Part shown: in pieces, positions 37,431-46,149 of the stretch
How the letters are laid out: the number at the start of each line of letters is the position of its first letter
How positions within the stretch are numbered: the stretch's first letter is position 1
Origin: Bacteroidetes bacterium GWC2_46_850
Lineage (GTDB): Bacteria; Bacteroidota; Bacteroidia; Bacteroidales; Dysgonomonadaceae
Direction: 5' to 3'
Length of the DNA stretch: 64,000 bases
Assembly (NCBI GenBank): GCA_001768325.1
Contig: MENQ01000021.1
Location: 124,001-188,000 of the forward strand
Notes under the pieces: generated by a model
The model's database searches: none
Seen by the model: the letters and a program-made list of their open reading frames with translations, nothing else
What the model was told of the DNA's origin: nothing
Position numbers and translations under genes: made by a program

Positions 37431-39233
37431 ATGAAAAAGATGAAACGATATATTACCTATAGTTTGTTGACATTTGCGATGCTCTTCTTCGCGCTGTCTT
37501 GCGAGGATTATCTGAATAAGGCACCAGAGGCTGATATTACCGAAAAAGATGTATTCGGTAATTTCAACAGTTTCCAGGGTTTTGTGGAACAGATGTATAA
37601 TTGCATCATGGACCCCGATAAAGGGCAGGCATGGAACCCGTATTCATTTGCCGATGAAACGTTGAATAACAAACCCTACAACTTCGATTACGGGAACTAT
37701 TGGGGTAGTGAAAATTATTTCTATGGAAAATCAGTGAGCGTGACCAGTACCAATCCGCGTGACAGAAGAATATGGGAATGGGCATGGTACGGAATAAGGG
37801 CAGCAAACATCGCATTGGAGAAAATAGATGAAGAAGGCCTGTTTGAAGGTACACCCGAAGAAAAAAATCACATCAAGGGACAGGCACTCTTTTTCAGAGG
37901 CTGGTTTTATTTTGAGATCTGTCGCTTCTGGGGAGGTATGCCTTATATAAACCGGATACTCGATCCCACCGAAAGCCTGGTGACCGATGAATTTAAAAGA
38001 CTTAATTTTCAGGAAACGGCGAAACTGATGGCACAGGATTTCAGGGCAGCAGCCGATCTGTTACCCGACCACTGGGATAATTCTCAACCCGGCGAGGCTA
38101 CCATAGGCCACAATCAGGATCGAATCAATAAATTTCATGCGCTCGGCTATCTGGGTAAATCGTTGCTGTACGCCGCCAGTCCGATGATCAATGAAGAGGC
38201 AACCGGTAACAATGCCTATGATGCCGATCTGGCAGGCCAGGCAGCAAAAGCATTTGGTGAATTGCTGGCATTGGCAGATCAAACCGGGATTTACAAACTG
38301 CAAACATGGGAAACTGTAACCGATAATTTCTGGCGTCTCAATAACCAGAGAACCGGAGGGGACGAATGCATCATGATACCCATCATATACGACCGGGGCC
38401 GTGTAAGATGGTCGGCACTGGGTGCCACAGTACCCTCATCATTCGCACTGAACAGCGGTTCCGATGCCGATGTACCAACCCATAATTACATCCAAAACTA
38501 TGGAATGGCAAACGGATTGCCCATTGATGATCCCGCTTCCGGATATAATCCCGAAGACCCCTGGACAGGAAGAGAACCCCGTTTTTACAAATTTGTGGTC
38601 AAAGACGGAGATCGGATTCACCGCGATGCTGCCCTCGATAAGTATGCAGAACTTTACAACGGAGGCAGACACCGATCACAGATTAATCCCCCCAGTGTGA
38701 CCGGTTATTACTGGAAAAAATTCGTGCCAATGGGTCCGAGTTTCAACACTTCACAGGCAAACGGATTGCAGGAATACGTTCCCTACCTTAGACTGGCCGA
38801 TATTTATCTGATGTATGCCGAAGCGGTTCTTTTCAGCACTGGCGGGAGCCCGAATGCTACTTCCGGAAATTATACCATGACAGCAGTACAGGCGTTTAAC
38901 GTCATCAGAAACCGGGCACAGTTACCTGATCTTGACCCGAAATATACTGCCAGTAACGATCTTTTCTTTGAGGAAATTGTCAGAGAAAGAGCCGTGGAAC
39001 TGGCCATGGAAGGTGCCCGTTTTTGCGACTTGCGAAGATGGAACAGAAACGGGGATCCCAGATACCTGGATAAAACAGCCATCGACTTTGACAGAGGTTC
39101 TGATGGTAAGCCAATCAACATAAAGGAGCGGGTAATCGTAAGAAGAACCGTGGAGAAAAAACACAACTGGCTGCCTATACAGGTTAAATTCACCAAACAA
39201 TATGAAGGATTCCCTCAAAATCCAGGATGGTAA
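37431..39233 (+). CDS. SusD/RagB family lipoprotein (first pair of region 2)
   Basis: The protein has 600 residues, with lipobox FFALSC followed by EDYLNKAPEADITEKDVF, a typical SusD N-terminus. The helical core includes GQALFFRGWFYFEICRFWGGMPYINR (from about residue 149) and the domain ends with ERAVELAMEGARFCDLRRWNRNG. It pairs with the SusC six bases upstream. Aromatic and acidic residues are abundant, but the binding residues cannot be assigned by eye. Confidence 0.93.
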   Translation: MKKMKRYITYSLLTFAMLFFALSCEDYLNKAPEADITEKDVFGNFNSFQGFVEQMYNCIMDPDKGQAWNPYSFADETLNNKPYNFDYGNYWGSENYFYGKSVSVTSTNPRDRRIWEWAWYGIRAANIALEKIDEEGLFEGTPEEKNHIKGQALFFRGWFYFEICRFWGGMPYINRILDPTESLVTDEFKRLNFQETAKLMAQDFRAAADLLPDHWDNSQPGEATIGHNQDRINKFHALGYLGKSLLYAASPMINEEATGNNAYDADLAGQAAKAFGELLALADQTGIYKLQTWETVTDNFWRLNNQRTGGDECIMIPIIYDRGRVRWSALGATVPSSFALNSGSDADVPTHNYIQNYGMANGLPIDDPASGYNPEDPWTGREPRFYKFVVKDGDRIHRDAALDKYAELYNGGRHRSQINPPSVTGYYWKKFVPMGPSFNTSQANGLQEYVPYLRLADIYLMYAEAVLFSTGGSPNATSGNYTMTAVQAFNVIRNRAQLPDLDPKYTASNDLFFEEIVRERAVELAMEGARFCDLRRWNRNGDPRYLDKTAIDFDRGSDGKPINIKERVIVRRTVEKKHNWLPIQVKFTKQYEGFPQNPGW

Positions 39234-39265
39234 TTCGAGTTATTAATTAAAAATTTTCAGAAGTA

Positions 39266-42118
39266 ATGAAAAGTTATCATATAATAATTGTTTCCATACT
39301 GTTTTTCTTTTCCACATTCCATTCAGTTATTGCGAATTACAACCTTTCTCTTGGAAAGAGAGCCTATTCTGAAATAATCAATGAAGAGGATGAAAAGAAA
39401 GATTCAGTAGATGTGGCATTCAAAAGAATAGAAACAGACAACATTGTGGGTGCGATCAGTTCATTAAAAGCATCTGATATCAACGAGTCGGACAACTCAA
39501 TTTGGGTTAGTGATGTTTTGGCCGGCCGTACGTTGGGTATGCTCGGAAATACCAATATCCGCGGTATCGGAATCAGCATTGATGTGGCCGACATCACGGG
39601 AAGTGGAACCCTGTCAGGGAATGCACTGTTTGTGGTGGACGGACTGCCTCGGGATATCGATGGCCTTCGCATGTCGGAGATTGAAGATATCACCGTACTG
39701 AAGGATGTAAATTCTGCCATCCTTTACGGTAGTACTGCCATTAACGGAGTGGTTCTCATCACTACGAAACGCGGGAAGATAAATGAAAACAGGAAGAATA
39801 TCTCGTTAAATTACGGGATTTCAACACCGTTGGCATTACCCAAATACTTAAACTCTGCCGATTATATGACCTATTATAATCAGGCCAGGAAAAACGATGG
39901 TCTTGATCCGCAGTACAGCGAAGAGATGATTGAAAATTACCGCAATGGGAATAAATACAGATATCCGGATGTGGATTATTATTCCAATGAATATGTGAGA
40001 TCCTTCAGGCCTTATCTCGATTTAAACGGAGAGTTTTCGGGAGGGAATCAGAGCGCCAAATACTATCTGAATTTCGGCATGAACTCGTTGGGAGGATGGT
40101 TAAACTTTGGCGAAGGTGCCAAGGCAAGGTATAATACATTTAACGTAAGAGGGAATGTGGATCTCGAAATCATTGATTGGATCAATACTTCCATTGATGC
40201 CACAGCGCTCTTCGGTACCGATAGCGGTCCCAGGGGAAGTTATTTTGGAGACGCACAAAATTTGAAACCCAACGATTTTACACCACTGATTCCCTTCAAT
40301 CTGATTGATCCGGAAAACTCCTTATTGTTGGGAAGAAAATTCGATGTGGATGGCATGTATTTACTAGGCGGACATATAAACCGACAAACATCGCCATTTG
40401 GAAACGGCTATGCAGGAGGAGTATTTGAAAGAATAGACAGAAAGTTCTCTTTTAACAACAGAATCAACTTTGATCTGGATATGCTTACGGAAGGACTCTC
40501 ACTGCATACCAATATTAGTTTCGATTATTATACAAGGTATGATCAAACGGTTGCCAATCAGTATTCTGTATACGAACCGGTATGGTCCGACGTGGAAGGT
40601 GAAGATAAAATCATAGATCTGAAACAATATGGCAAAGATGCCAAATCAGGAAGCCAGAGCGTTGGAAATACATACTTCAGAAGAAGAATCGGATTCTACG
40701 GTCTCCTCAATTATGACAGAACGTTTAATGATCTGCACAATTTTTCCGCATCCATGGTAGGATTCGGAAGCCTTTTCAAAGAACTGAATGACTTTCAGGG
40801 AGTAAAAAACGCTCACCTGGGCATGCGGCTGGCATATACATTCGACCGGAAATATCTGGTTGACTTTAGCAGCGCTTACGTAAATTCTGTGAAATTGGCA
40901 TCGGGTAATAACAGAGGGTTCTCTCCTTCACTTGGTATAGCCTGGATGATGAACGCTGAAGATTTCCTTTCTTCTGCTGACAATATAGATCTGCTGAAAC
41001 TGAGACTCTCCGGAGGGATTTTAAACTCAGACATACCCATTAACGGATTCTTCTATTACGATAATGTATATGGCGGCTCCGGAAGTTATAACTGGTATGA
41101 AGGAACCAGAAGCAGAAGCGGAGTCATGTCGAATAGAGAGCAAAATCTGGATCTGGGATTTGCCAAGAGAAAAGAGGTGAACATCGGATTGGAAGGGCTG
41201 TTTTTTGATAAGATGATTGGACTGAATGCCAATTTCTTTTATGATATATACAGCGATCTGATCGCAAGACCATACACCAGATATCCGGGATATTACAACG
41301 ACTTTATTCCTTATGAGAATTATGAAAAAGACAGCTATACGGGTCTTGAAGTAGGATTGAACTTCAACAAATCTATCGGTGACTGGGATTTTATGCTTGG
41401 TGTAAATACCTTGTATGTGACATCGAAAAGATTGATTGTGGATGAAGTATACGAGGATGCATACCGTTACAGAAAAGGATATCCCAAGGATGCTACATTC
41501 GGACTGGAAGCACTCGGCTTATTTAAAGATCAGGCTGATATAGACAATAGTCCGGTTCAGTCATTCGGTACTGTTCGTCCAGGCGATATAAAGTACAAAG
41601 ATCAAAACGGAGATGGCGTTATTGACGGAAACGACGAGGTGTATCTCAGAAGATGGCAGACTCCTCTTTCAGCCGGACTACAATTGAAGGTTGCCTACAA
41701 AAACCTGACCTTGTATGCGCTGGGTGAAGGACGTGCAGGAGCTGATACTTTCATGGAAGGAAACTATTATTGGGTCGATGGAAACGACAAGTATTCAGAA
41801 GTGGTACTCAACAGCTGGACTCCCGAGACCGCTGCCACGGCAACTTATCCCAGACTAAGCTCCCTGGCCAACAGCAACAATTCCAGAAGATCAACCTATT
41901 GGATGTATAACAATGATTTTTTTCAAATACGTACGATTCAGCTGACATACAAAATGCCCGAGTTCGTCACACGACCTCTCAAAATGAATCATTTTGATAT
42001 TTTTGTGGACGCCTCCAATGTGTATCAGTTCGCAAAGAATAGAAAAATCAGAGACACAAGAGTTGGAGGAGATCCTTATACCCGCACATTTTCAGTAGGA
42101 TTAAGAACAAAATTTTAA
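39266..42118 (+). CDS. SusC-like TonB-dependent transporter lacking the N-terminal regulatory-like domain
   Basis: The protein has 950 residues, with a signal peptide at about 1-23. Unlike the other two SusC proteins here it has no carboxypeptidase-regulatory-like domain. After a charged linker (EEDEKKDSVDVAFKRIETDN) it goes directly to the plug (LFVVDGLPRDIDGLRMSEIED, VLKDVNSAILYGSTAINGVVLITTKRG) and then the barrel, ending VGLRTKF. A canonical EEVVVVGYG TonB box is absent; the VDVAFKRIE segment near residues 50-58 probably serves instead. It is 32 bases after the first SusD and 10 before the second. This subgroup often occurs as the second transporter of tandem pairs. Confidence 0.9.
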   Translation: MKSYHIIIVSILFFFSTFHSVIANYNLSLGKRAYSEIINEEDEKKDSVDVAFKRIETDNIVGAISSLKASDINESDNSIWVSDVLAGRTLGMLGNTNIRGIGISIDVADITGSGTLSGNALFVVDGLPRDIDGLRMSEIEDITVLKDVNSAILYGSTAINGVVLITTKRGKINENRKNISLNYGISTPLALPKYLNSADYMTYYNQARKNDGLDPQYSEEMIENYRNGNKYRYPDVDYYSNEYVRSFRPYLDLNGEFSGGNQSAKYYLNFGMNSLGGWLNFGEGAKARYNTFNVRGNVDLEIIDWINTSIDATALFGTDSGPRGSYFGDAQNLKPNDFTPLIPFNLIDPENSLLLGRKFDVDGMYLLGGHINRQTSPFGNGYAGGVFERIDRKFSFNNRINFDLDMLTEGLSLHTNISFDYYTRYDQTVANQYSVYEPVWSDVEGEDKIIDLKQYGKDAKSGSQSVGNTYFRRRIGFYGLLNYDRTFNDLHNFSASMVGFGSLFKELNDFQGVKNAHLGMRLAYTFDRKYLVDFSSAYVNSVKLASGNNRGFSPSLGIAWMMNAEDFLSSADNIDLLKLRLSGGILNSDIPINGFFYYDNVYGGSGSYNWYEGTRSRSGVMSNREQNLDLGFAKRKEVNIGLEGLFFDKMIGLNANFFYDIYSDLIARPYTRYPGYYNDFIPYENYEKDSYTGLEVGLNFNKSIGDWDFMLGVNTLYVTSKRLIVDEVYEDAYRYRKGYPKDATFGLEALGLFKDQADIDNSPVQSFGTVRPGDIKYKDQNGDGVIDGNDEVYLRRWQTPLSAGLQLKVAYKNLTLYALGEGRAGADTFMEGNYYWVDGNDKYSEVVLNSWTPETAATATYPRLSSLANSNNSRRSTYWMYNNDFFQIRTIQLTYKMPEFVTRPLKMNHFDIFVDASNVYQFAKNRKIRDTRVGGDPYTRTFSVGLRTKF

Positions 42119-42128
42119 ACGATGAATT

Positions 42129-43886
42129 ATGAAATTTAAAACGATATATTTTTTATTCTTAGGATTACTTTTGGTACTGCCCGCATGTACGATGCTGGAA
42201 CCGGAAGATGACAATCACAGTACCTTTGATCGCGTCTTTGATGATCCTAACTTTGCCGAAGGTTTGCTGATCAGAGCCTATACCTTTATTCCGACCAATG
42301 ACTATAGGTTCGACGAAGTAGCTACCGACGATGCCGTTTCTAACGATCGTTTCAACTCTTTCATGAGAATGGCCACGGGAGAATGGTCGGCTCTTTATAA
42401 CCCACAGGATTTATGGACCAATTCAAACAGGGCAATCACTTACATCAATGAGTTTTTGACCATTGTGAATGATGTACCCTGGAAATGGACCGATGAAGAG
42501 CTAAACGATCTATATATAAGGAGATTAACTGGCGAAGCGTATGCCCTGAGAGGTCTGTTCAAATATTATCTGCTGCGAAATCACGGCGGGCTGGATGCCA
42601 GCGGTCAAATGCTAGGACTGCAGATACTGGATAATTATCCTGTCGGACAGAGCGATTTCAATAAAACAAGATCTCCTCTGGAAGAGTATATTAACAGTAT
42701 CTACGCAGACCTGGATGAGGCTCTCAAATATATTCCACTCGATTACGGAAATAAAAGCAGTTTATCAGATCTTCCCACTTCCTTCAGCGGAATATCAACA
42801 ATTGATCAATACAACACTGTTTTTGGAGACTACTCATTGCAGAGGATGAGCGGCAGACATGTCATTGCAATAAAAGGTCGACTGGCTCTTCTGGTAGCCA
42901 GCCCGGCATTCAATCCCTCCACCGATGTGAATTTGTGGAAAAAGGGCGCCGACTACCATGCACAATTGATTAATGATATCGGAGGTGTGGGAGGTTTGGA
43001 TCCCAAGGGACACACCTTTTATCTGAAAGCACAAATTGATGATTCCGATTTGAACAGCGGAAACAAAAAGGATATCGCTGAGATGCTGTGGAGAAGACCA
43101 ATCTATACAAATAGGACAAGAGAAGTGGATAATTTCCCGCCCTCTCTCTTTGGCAACGGAGAAATCAACCCTTCTCAAAATTTGGTGGATGCATTTCCCA
43201 CCTTGACAGGATATCCCATTTCTCATCCCCTGTCGGGATACGACCCCTCTTCTCCTTATTCGAACAGAGACCCCAGACTGGATTTGTATATTATCCGTGA
43301 CGGCAGTAAATACAAGAACGAAACCATCAACACAGGTATTGGTGGTGGAGTAAATGCCGTGGACTCTGTATCAAATTCCACACGAACAGGTTATTATCTT
43401 AAAAAACTTCTTCGGGAAGATGTGAACGCAGATCCTATCAAGCCCAGCGATCAAAAACATTACAATACACACATGCGGTATACGGAAATATTTTTAAATT
43501 ATGCCGAAGCAGCCAATGAAACATGGGGACCCGCCAACAGCGATTACGGATATACAGCGAAAGATGTCATCGCAGCAATCCGCAAAAGGGCCGGAATCAA
43601 ACAACCGGATGTATACCTCATGTCGGTTACGGATAAAGAAACCATGCGCACTTTGATTCAGAATGAGAGAAGACTTGAGCTGTGTTTCGAGGGATTTCGT
43701 TTTTGGGATCTGAGAAGATGGAAGAAGGATCTGACAGAAGCTGTAAAAGGAGTACATATTGATCAGGGATCCTATTCATATTTCACAGTAGAGGAACGTG
43801 TCTATAATAATGATCATATGCATTACGGTCCTATTCCCAATAACGATGTGATTAAGTTCGGGATAACCCAAAATGCCGGATGGTAA
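42129..43886 (+). CDS. SusD/RagB family lipoprotein (second pair of region 2)
   Basis: The protein has 585 residues, with lipobox LLVLPAC. The SusD architecture is clear: the LTGEAYALRGLFKYYLLRNHGG helix near residue 137, HMRYTEIFLNYAEAANETWGP, and the terminal QNERRLELCFEGFRFWDLRRWKKD block. It partners the shortened SusC immediately upstream. Its sequence differs strongly from the first SusD, so the two pairs probably accept different fragments of the same polysaccharide. Confidence 0.93.
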   Translation: MKFKTIYFLFLGLLLVLPACTMLEPEDDNHSTFDRVFDDPNFAEGLLIRAYTFIPTNDYRFDEVATDDAVSNDRFNSFMRMATGEWSALYNPQDLWTNSNRAITYINEFLTIVNDVPWKWTDEELNDLYIRRLTGEAYALRGLFKYYLLRNHGGLDASGQMLGLQILDNYPVGQSDFNKTRSPLEEYINSIYADLDEALKYIPLDYGNKSSLSDLPTSFSGISTIDQYNTVFGDYSLQRMSGRHVIAIKGRLALLVASPAFNPSTDVNLWKKGADYHAQLINDIGGVGGLDPKGHTFYLKAQIDDSDLNSGNKKDIAEMLWRRPIYTNRTREVDNFPPSLFGNGEINPSQNLVDAFPTLTGYPISHPLSGYDPSSPYSNRDPRLDLYIIRDGSKYKNETINTGIGGGVNAVDSVSNSTRTGYYLKKLLREDVNADPIKPSDQKHYNTHMRYTEIFLNYAEAANETWGPANSDYGYTAKDVIAAIRKRAGIKQPDVYLMSVTDKETMRTLIQNERRLELCFEGFRFWDLRRWKKDLTEAVKGVHIDQGSYSYFTVEERVYNNDHMHYGPIPNNDVIKFGITQNAGW

Positions 43887-43911
43887 AACGATAAATTTAA
43901 TACGTAAAAAG

Positions 43912-44928
43912 ATGAAGAAAATAGTATTCCTATCGGTACTTTTAATTGCAGGACTCACCTCATGCAAGAACTTTGATATAGATCATCCTGATTATGAATA
44001 TACTTCAGGCTATTTCCCATACCAGTTCCCTGTAAGAACCCTGGTGCTGGGTGACTATATCTACGACAATGAAAATGACAACAACCATAAGTTTTTAATA
44101 TCTGCCGGAATTGGCGGCGTTTATGCAAATGAGAAAGACAGAACATTCAATATACAGGTAGATAACAGCCTGTGTAATGGCATATTATTTGCAGCTGGCG
44201 GCGATCAGATTAAGGCTTTGCCGGAGAATTACTACAGTCTGAGCGGGAATAAAATAATTGTGCCCAAAGGTAAAATGAACGGAGGAGTTGAGGTTCAATT
44301 GACCGATGCCTTTTTCAATGATCCTGCAGCAATAAAAAACACCTATGTTGTACCGGTCAGGCTGGTGAGCTCCAATGATGTGGACACTATTCTGGTAGGA
44401 CAGTCTCCCAATCCTAGTGCAGATCCGCGTATTGCATCACAATGGCTTGTAGCTCCCAAGAATTTTACCATGTTTGCTGTGAAATACATCAACGAGTTTC
44501 ATGGTACATATTTTCGTTATGGAACAAGTACCGTGAAAGATCTTACCGGGGCGGTTGTTGAGAATACCAATTATAACACCGAGAAGTATGTGGAGAATTA
44601 TCCGATACTCAAACTAAATACTTCGGGAAGATACCAGGTATCCATCAGCACTTTCTTCCAGTCGAAGATAATGGAAAATTCAGTCAATCTGATCCTCACA
44701 TTTAACGGCAACAATTGTACCGTATCTGCACCGACTGGATCACCCTATACCATCACCGGTAGCGGAGAATTCCAGTCAAAAAAATACAGTTGGGGAAACA
44801 AGGAAAGAGACGGAATTGTATTGAATTACACAATTTCTGACGGAACCCATGTCTATCAGGCAAACGATGTCCTGGTGATCAGAGACAGGGGGGTAACGAT
44901 GGAAGTCTATTCACCCGTATTGCAGTAA
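43912..44928 (+). CDS. DUF1735-type surface glycan-binding lipoprotein
   Basis: I start at ATG43912 (338 residues), where the lipoprotein signal begins (MKKIVFLSVLLIAGLTSC). The frame is open from ATG43873, overlapping susD, which is unlikely. The N-terminal domain (about residues 20-150) fits DUF1735/BT_3987-like domains common in surface glycan-binding proteins encoded just after susD (FPVRTLVLGDYIYDN, YYSLSGNKIIVPKGKMNGGVEVQLTD, TYVVPVRLVSS). The C-terminal half is beta-rich and lipocalin-like and I could not assign it. It is the last gene before a strong terminator, so it closes the transport operon. Confidence 0.8.
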   Translation: MKKIVFLSVLLIAGLTSCKNFDIDHPDYEYTSGYFPYQFPVRTLVLGDYIYDNENDNNHKFLISAGIGGVYANEKDRTFNIQVDNSLCNGILFAAGGDQIKALPENYYSLSGNKIIVPKGKMNGGVEVQLTDAFFNDPAAIKNTYVVPVRLVSSNDVDTILVGQSPNPSADPRIASQWLVAPKNFTMFAVKYINEFHGTYFRYGTSTVKDLTGAVVENTNYNTEKYVENYPILKLNTSGRYQVSISTFFQSKIMENSVNLILTFNGNNCTVSAPTGSPYTITGSGEFQSKKYSWGNKERDGIVLNYTISDGTHVYQANDVLVIRDRGVTMEVYSPVLQ

Positions 44929-44936
44929 AGATGATT

Positions 44937-44974
44937 AAAAAAAGCCATAACTATGGGTAGTTATGGCTTTTTTT
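44937..44974. terminator. strong rho-independent terminator (bidirectional)
   Basis: The arms AAAAAAAGCCATAACTA (44937-44953) and TAGTTATGGCTTTTTTT (44958-44974) are perfect 17-bp reverse complements around a TGGG loop. The 3' arm ends in seven T, and the 5' arm starts with seven A, so it can act in both directions. It begins nine bases after the DUF1735 stop codon and separates the transport genes from the lyase genes. Confidence 0.92.
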
Positions 44975-45013
44975 ACCCCAGTATAAGCTATGAATCACTT
45001 CTTTATAACTTCG

Positions 45014-45027
45014 GGGAATTGATTCCC
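45014..45027. repeat. 14-bp palindrome before the lyase gene block
   Basis: GGGAATTGATTCCC has perfect 6-bp arms around TG. It lies 19 bases before the first enzyme gene and 40 bases after the terminator. It could be an operator for the enzyme block or a small mRNA hairpin near the start codon. No convincing -7/-33 pair is visible in this 118-base gap, so the promoter of the block is unresolved. Confidence 0.45.
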
Positions 45028-45046
45028 AACTTTTGATCAGGATAAT

Positions 45047-46147
45047 ATGATAAAACATTATTTTTTTCTTTTTGGATGTATCTCTTTTTTCACCTTACAA
45101 TCCTTTGGCAGCAATGACAATCGGGTGTTTGAACCCGAAGCGATTAAGGAAGTCATGCTCAAAACAGCAGCATGGCAGTTGAAACATCCAAAACATGCGC
45201 AAAACGACTGGACAAACGCCGCTTTTTATGCCGGGATGTTTGCCGCCTGGGAAGCAACAAGGTCACAAACAATTTATAATGCCATGTTGTCCATGGGTGA
45301 AGATTCTACACAATGGCGACCTTACAGGCGCTGGTACCATGCAGATGATATTGCCATCTGCCAGACCTATATCGACCTCTACCGGATAGAAAGGCAACAA
45401 AAAATGATCCAACCTACCCTGGACACACTCGCGATCTTATTGAACAACCCATATCCGTACAAAGGTATTCAGGTCATTAAGTGGTGGTGGTGCGATGCGC
45501 TGTTTATGGGTCCCCCGGTGCTTGCGAAGATGGCGAATGTGACGGATGATGACAAGTATGCAAAAGCGAACGACACCTACTTTAAGGAGTGCTATAACCT
45601 CCTTTATAACAAAGAGGAGAAGCTTTTTGCCCGCGACCTGAATTATGTGATTAAAGGAGATGGAAACGACCGTTGGGAAGCAAATGGAAAACGCATCTTT
45701 TGGTCACGTGGCAATGGGTGGGTCATGGGTGGCCTGGCCCGTATTCTTCAGGAACTCCCGGCCGATTACCCGGAACGCCCATTCTATGAGACACTTTTCA
45801 AAGAGATGGCCGAACGCATCCTATCTCTTCAACAGGAAGATGGTTTGTGGCGTGCAAGTCTGCTCGATCCTGAGTCTTATCCGGGAGGTGAAGTAAGTGG
45901 GTCGGGATTTTTCTGTTATGCTTTTGCATGGGGCATCAACAATGGCCTCCTGGACAGCAAATTATTTAAACCTGCTGTGGATAAATGCTGGATCGCATTG
46001 AATTCCTGTGTCAACGAAGAAGGGCGTGTAGGATGGGTGCAACCGATCGGTGCAGATCCTCGAAAGAACTTCAGTGAAGATAGCTGGGAAGTATATGGCA
46101 CGGGAGCCTTCCTTTTAGCAGGCAGCGAAATGCTTAAATTAAAGTGA
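45047..46147 (+). CDS. GH105/GH88-like unsaturated uronyl hydrolase
   Basis: The protein has 366 residues, with a signal peptide (about 1-20). The (alpha/alpha)6-barrel motifs are NDWTNAAFYAGMFAAWEAT (about 52-70), WYHADDIAICQTYIDLYR (about 96-113), KWWWCDALFMGPP with Asp150 as likely catalytic Asp, and FWSRGNGWVMGGLARIL. This fits GH105-type enzymes of the YteR/YesR kind, which hydrate 4,5-unsaturated uronic acids on lyase products. It begins the enzyme block and overlaps by no more than a few bases with the PL12-like gene. It differs in subgroup from the two pectin GH105 proteins. Confidence 0.87.
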   Translation: MIKHYFFLFGCISFFTLQSFGSNDNRVFEPEAIKEVMLKTAAWQLKHPKHAQNDWTNAAFYAGMFAAWEATRSQTIYNAMLSMGEDSTQWRPYRRWYHADDIAICQTYIDLYRIERQQKMIQPTLDTLAILLNNPYPYKGIQVIKWWWCDALFMGPPVLAKMANVTDDDKYAKANDTYFKECYNLLYNKEEKLFARDLNYVIKGDGNDRWEANGKRIFWSRGNGWVMGGLARILQELPADYPERPFYETLFKEMAERILSLQQEDGLWRASLLDPESYPGGEVSGSGFFCYAFAWGINNGLLDSKLFKPAVDKCWIALNSCVNEEGRVGWVQPIGADPRKNFSEDSWEVYGTGAFLLAGSEMLKLK

Positions 46148-46149
46148 CT

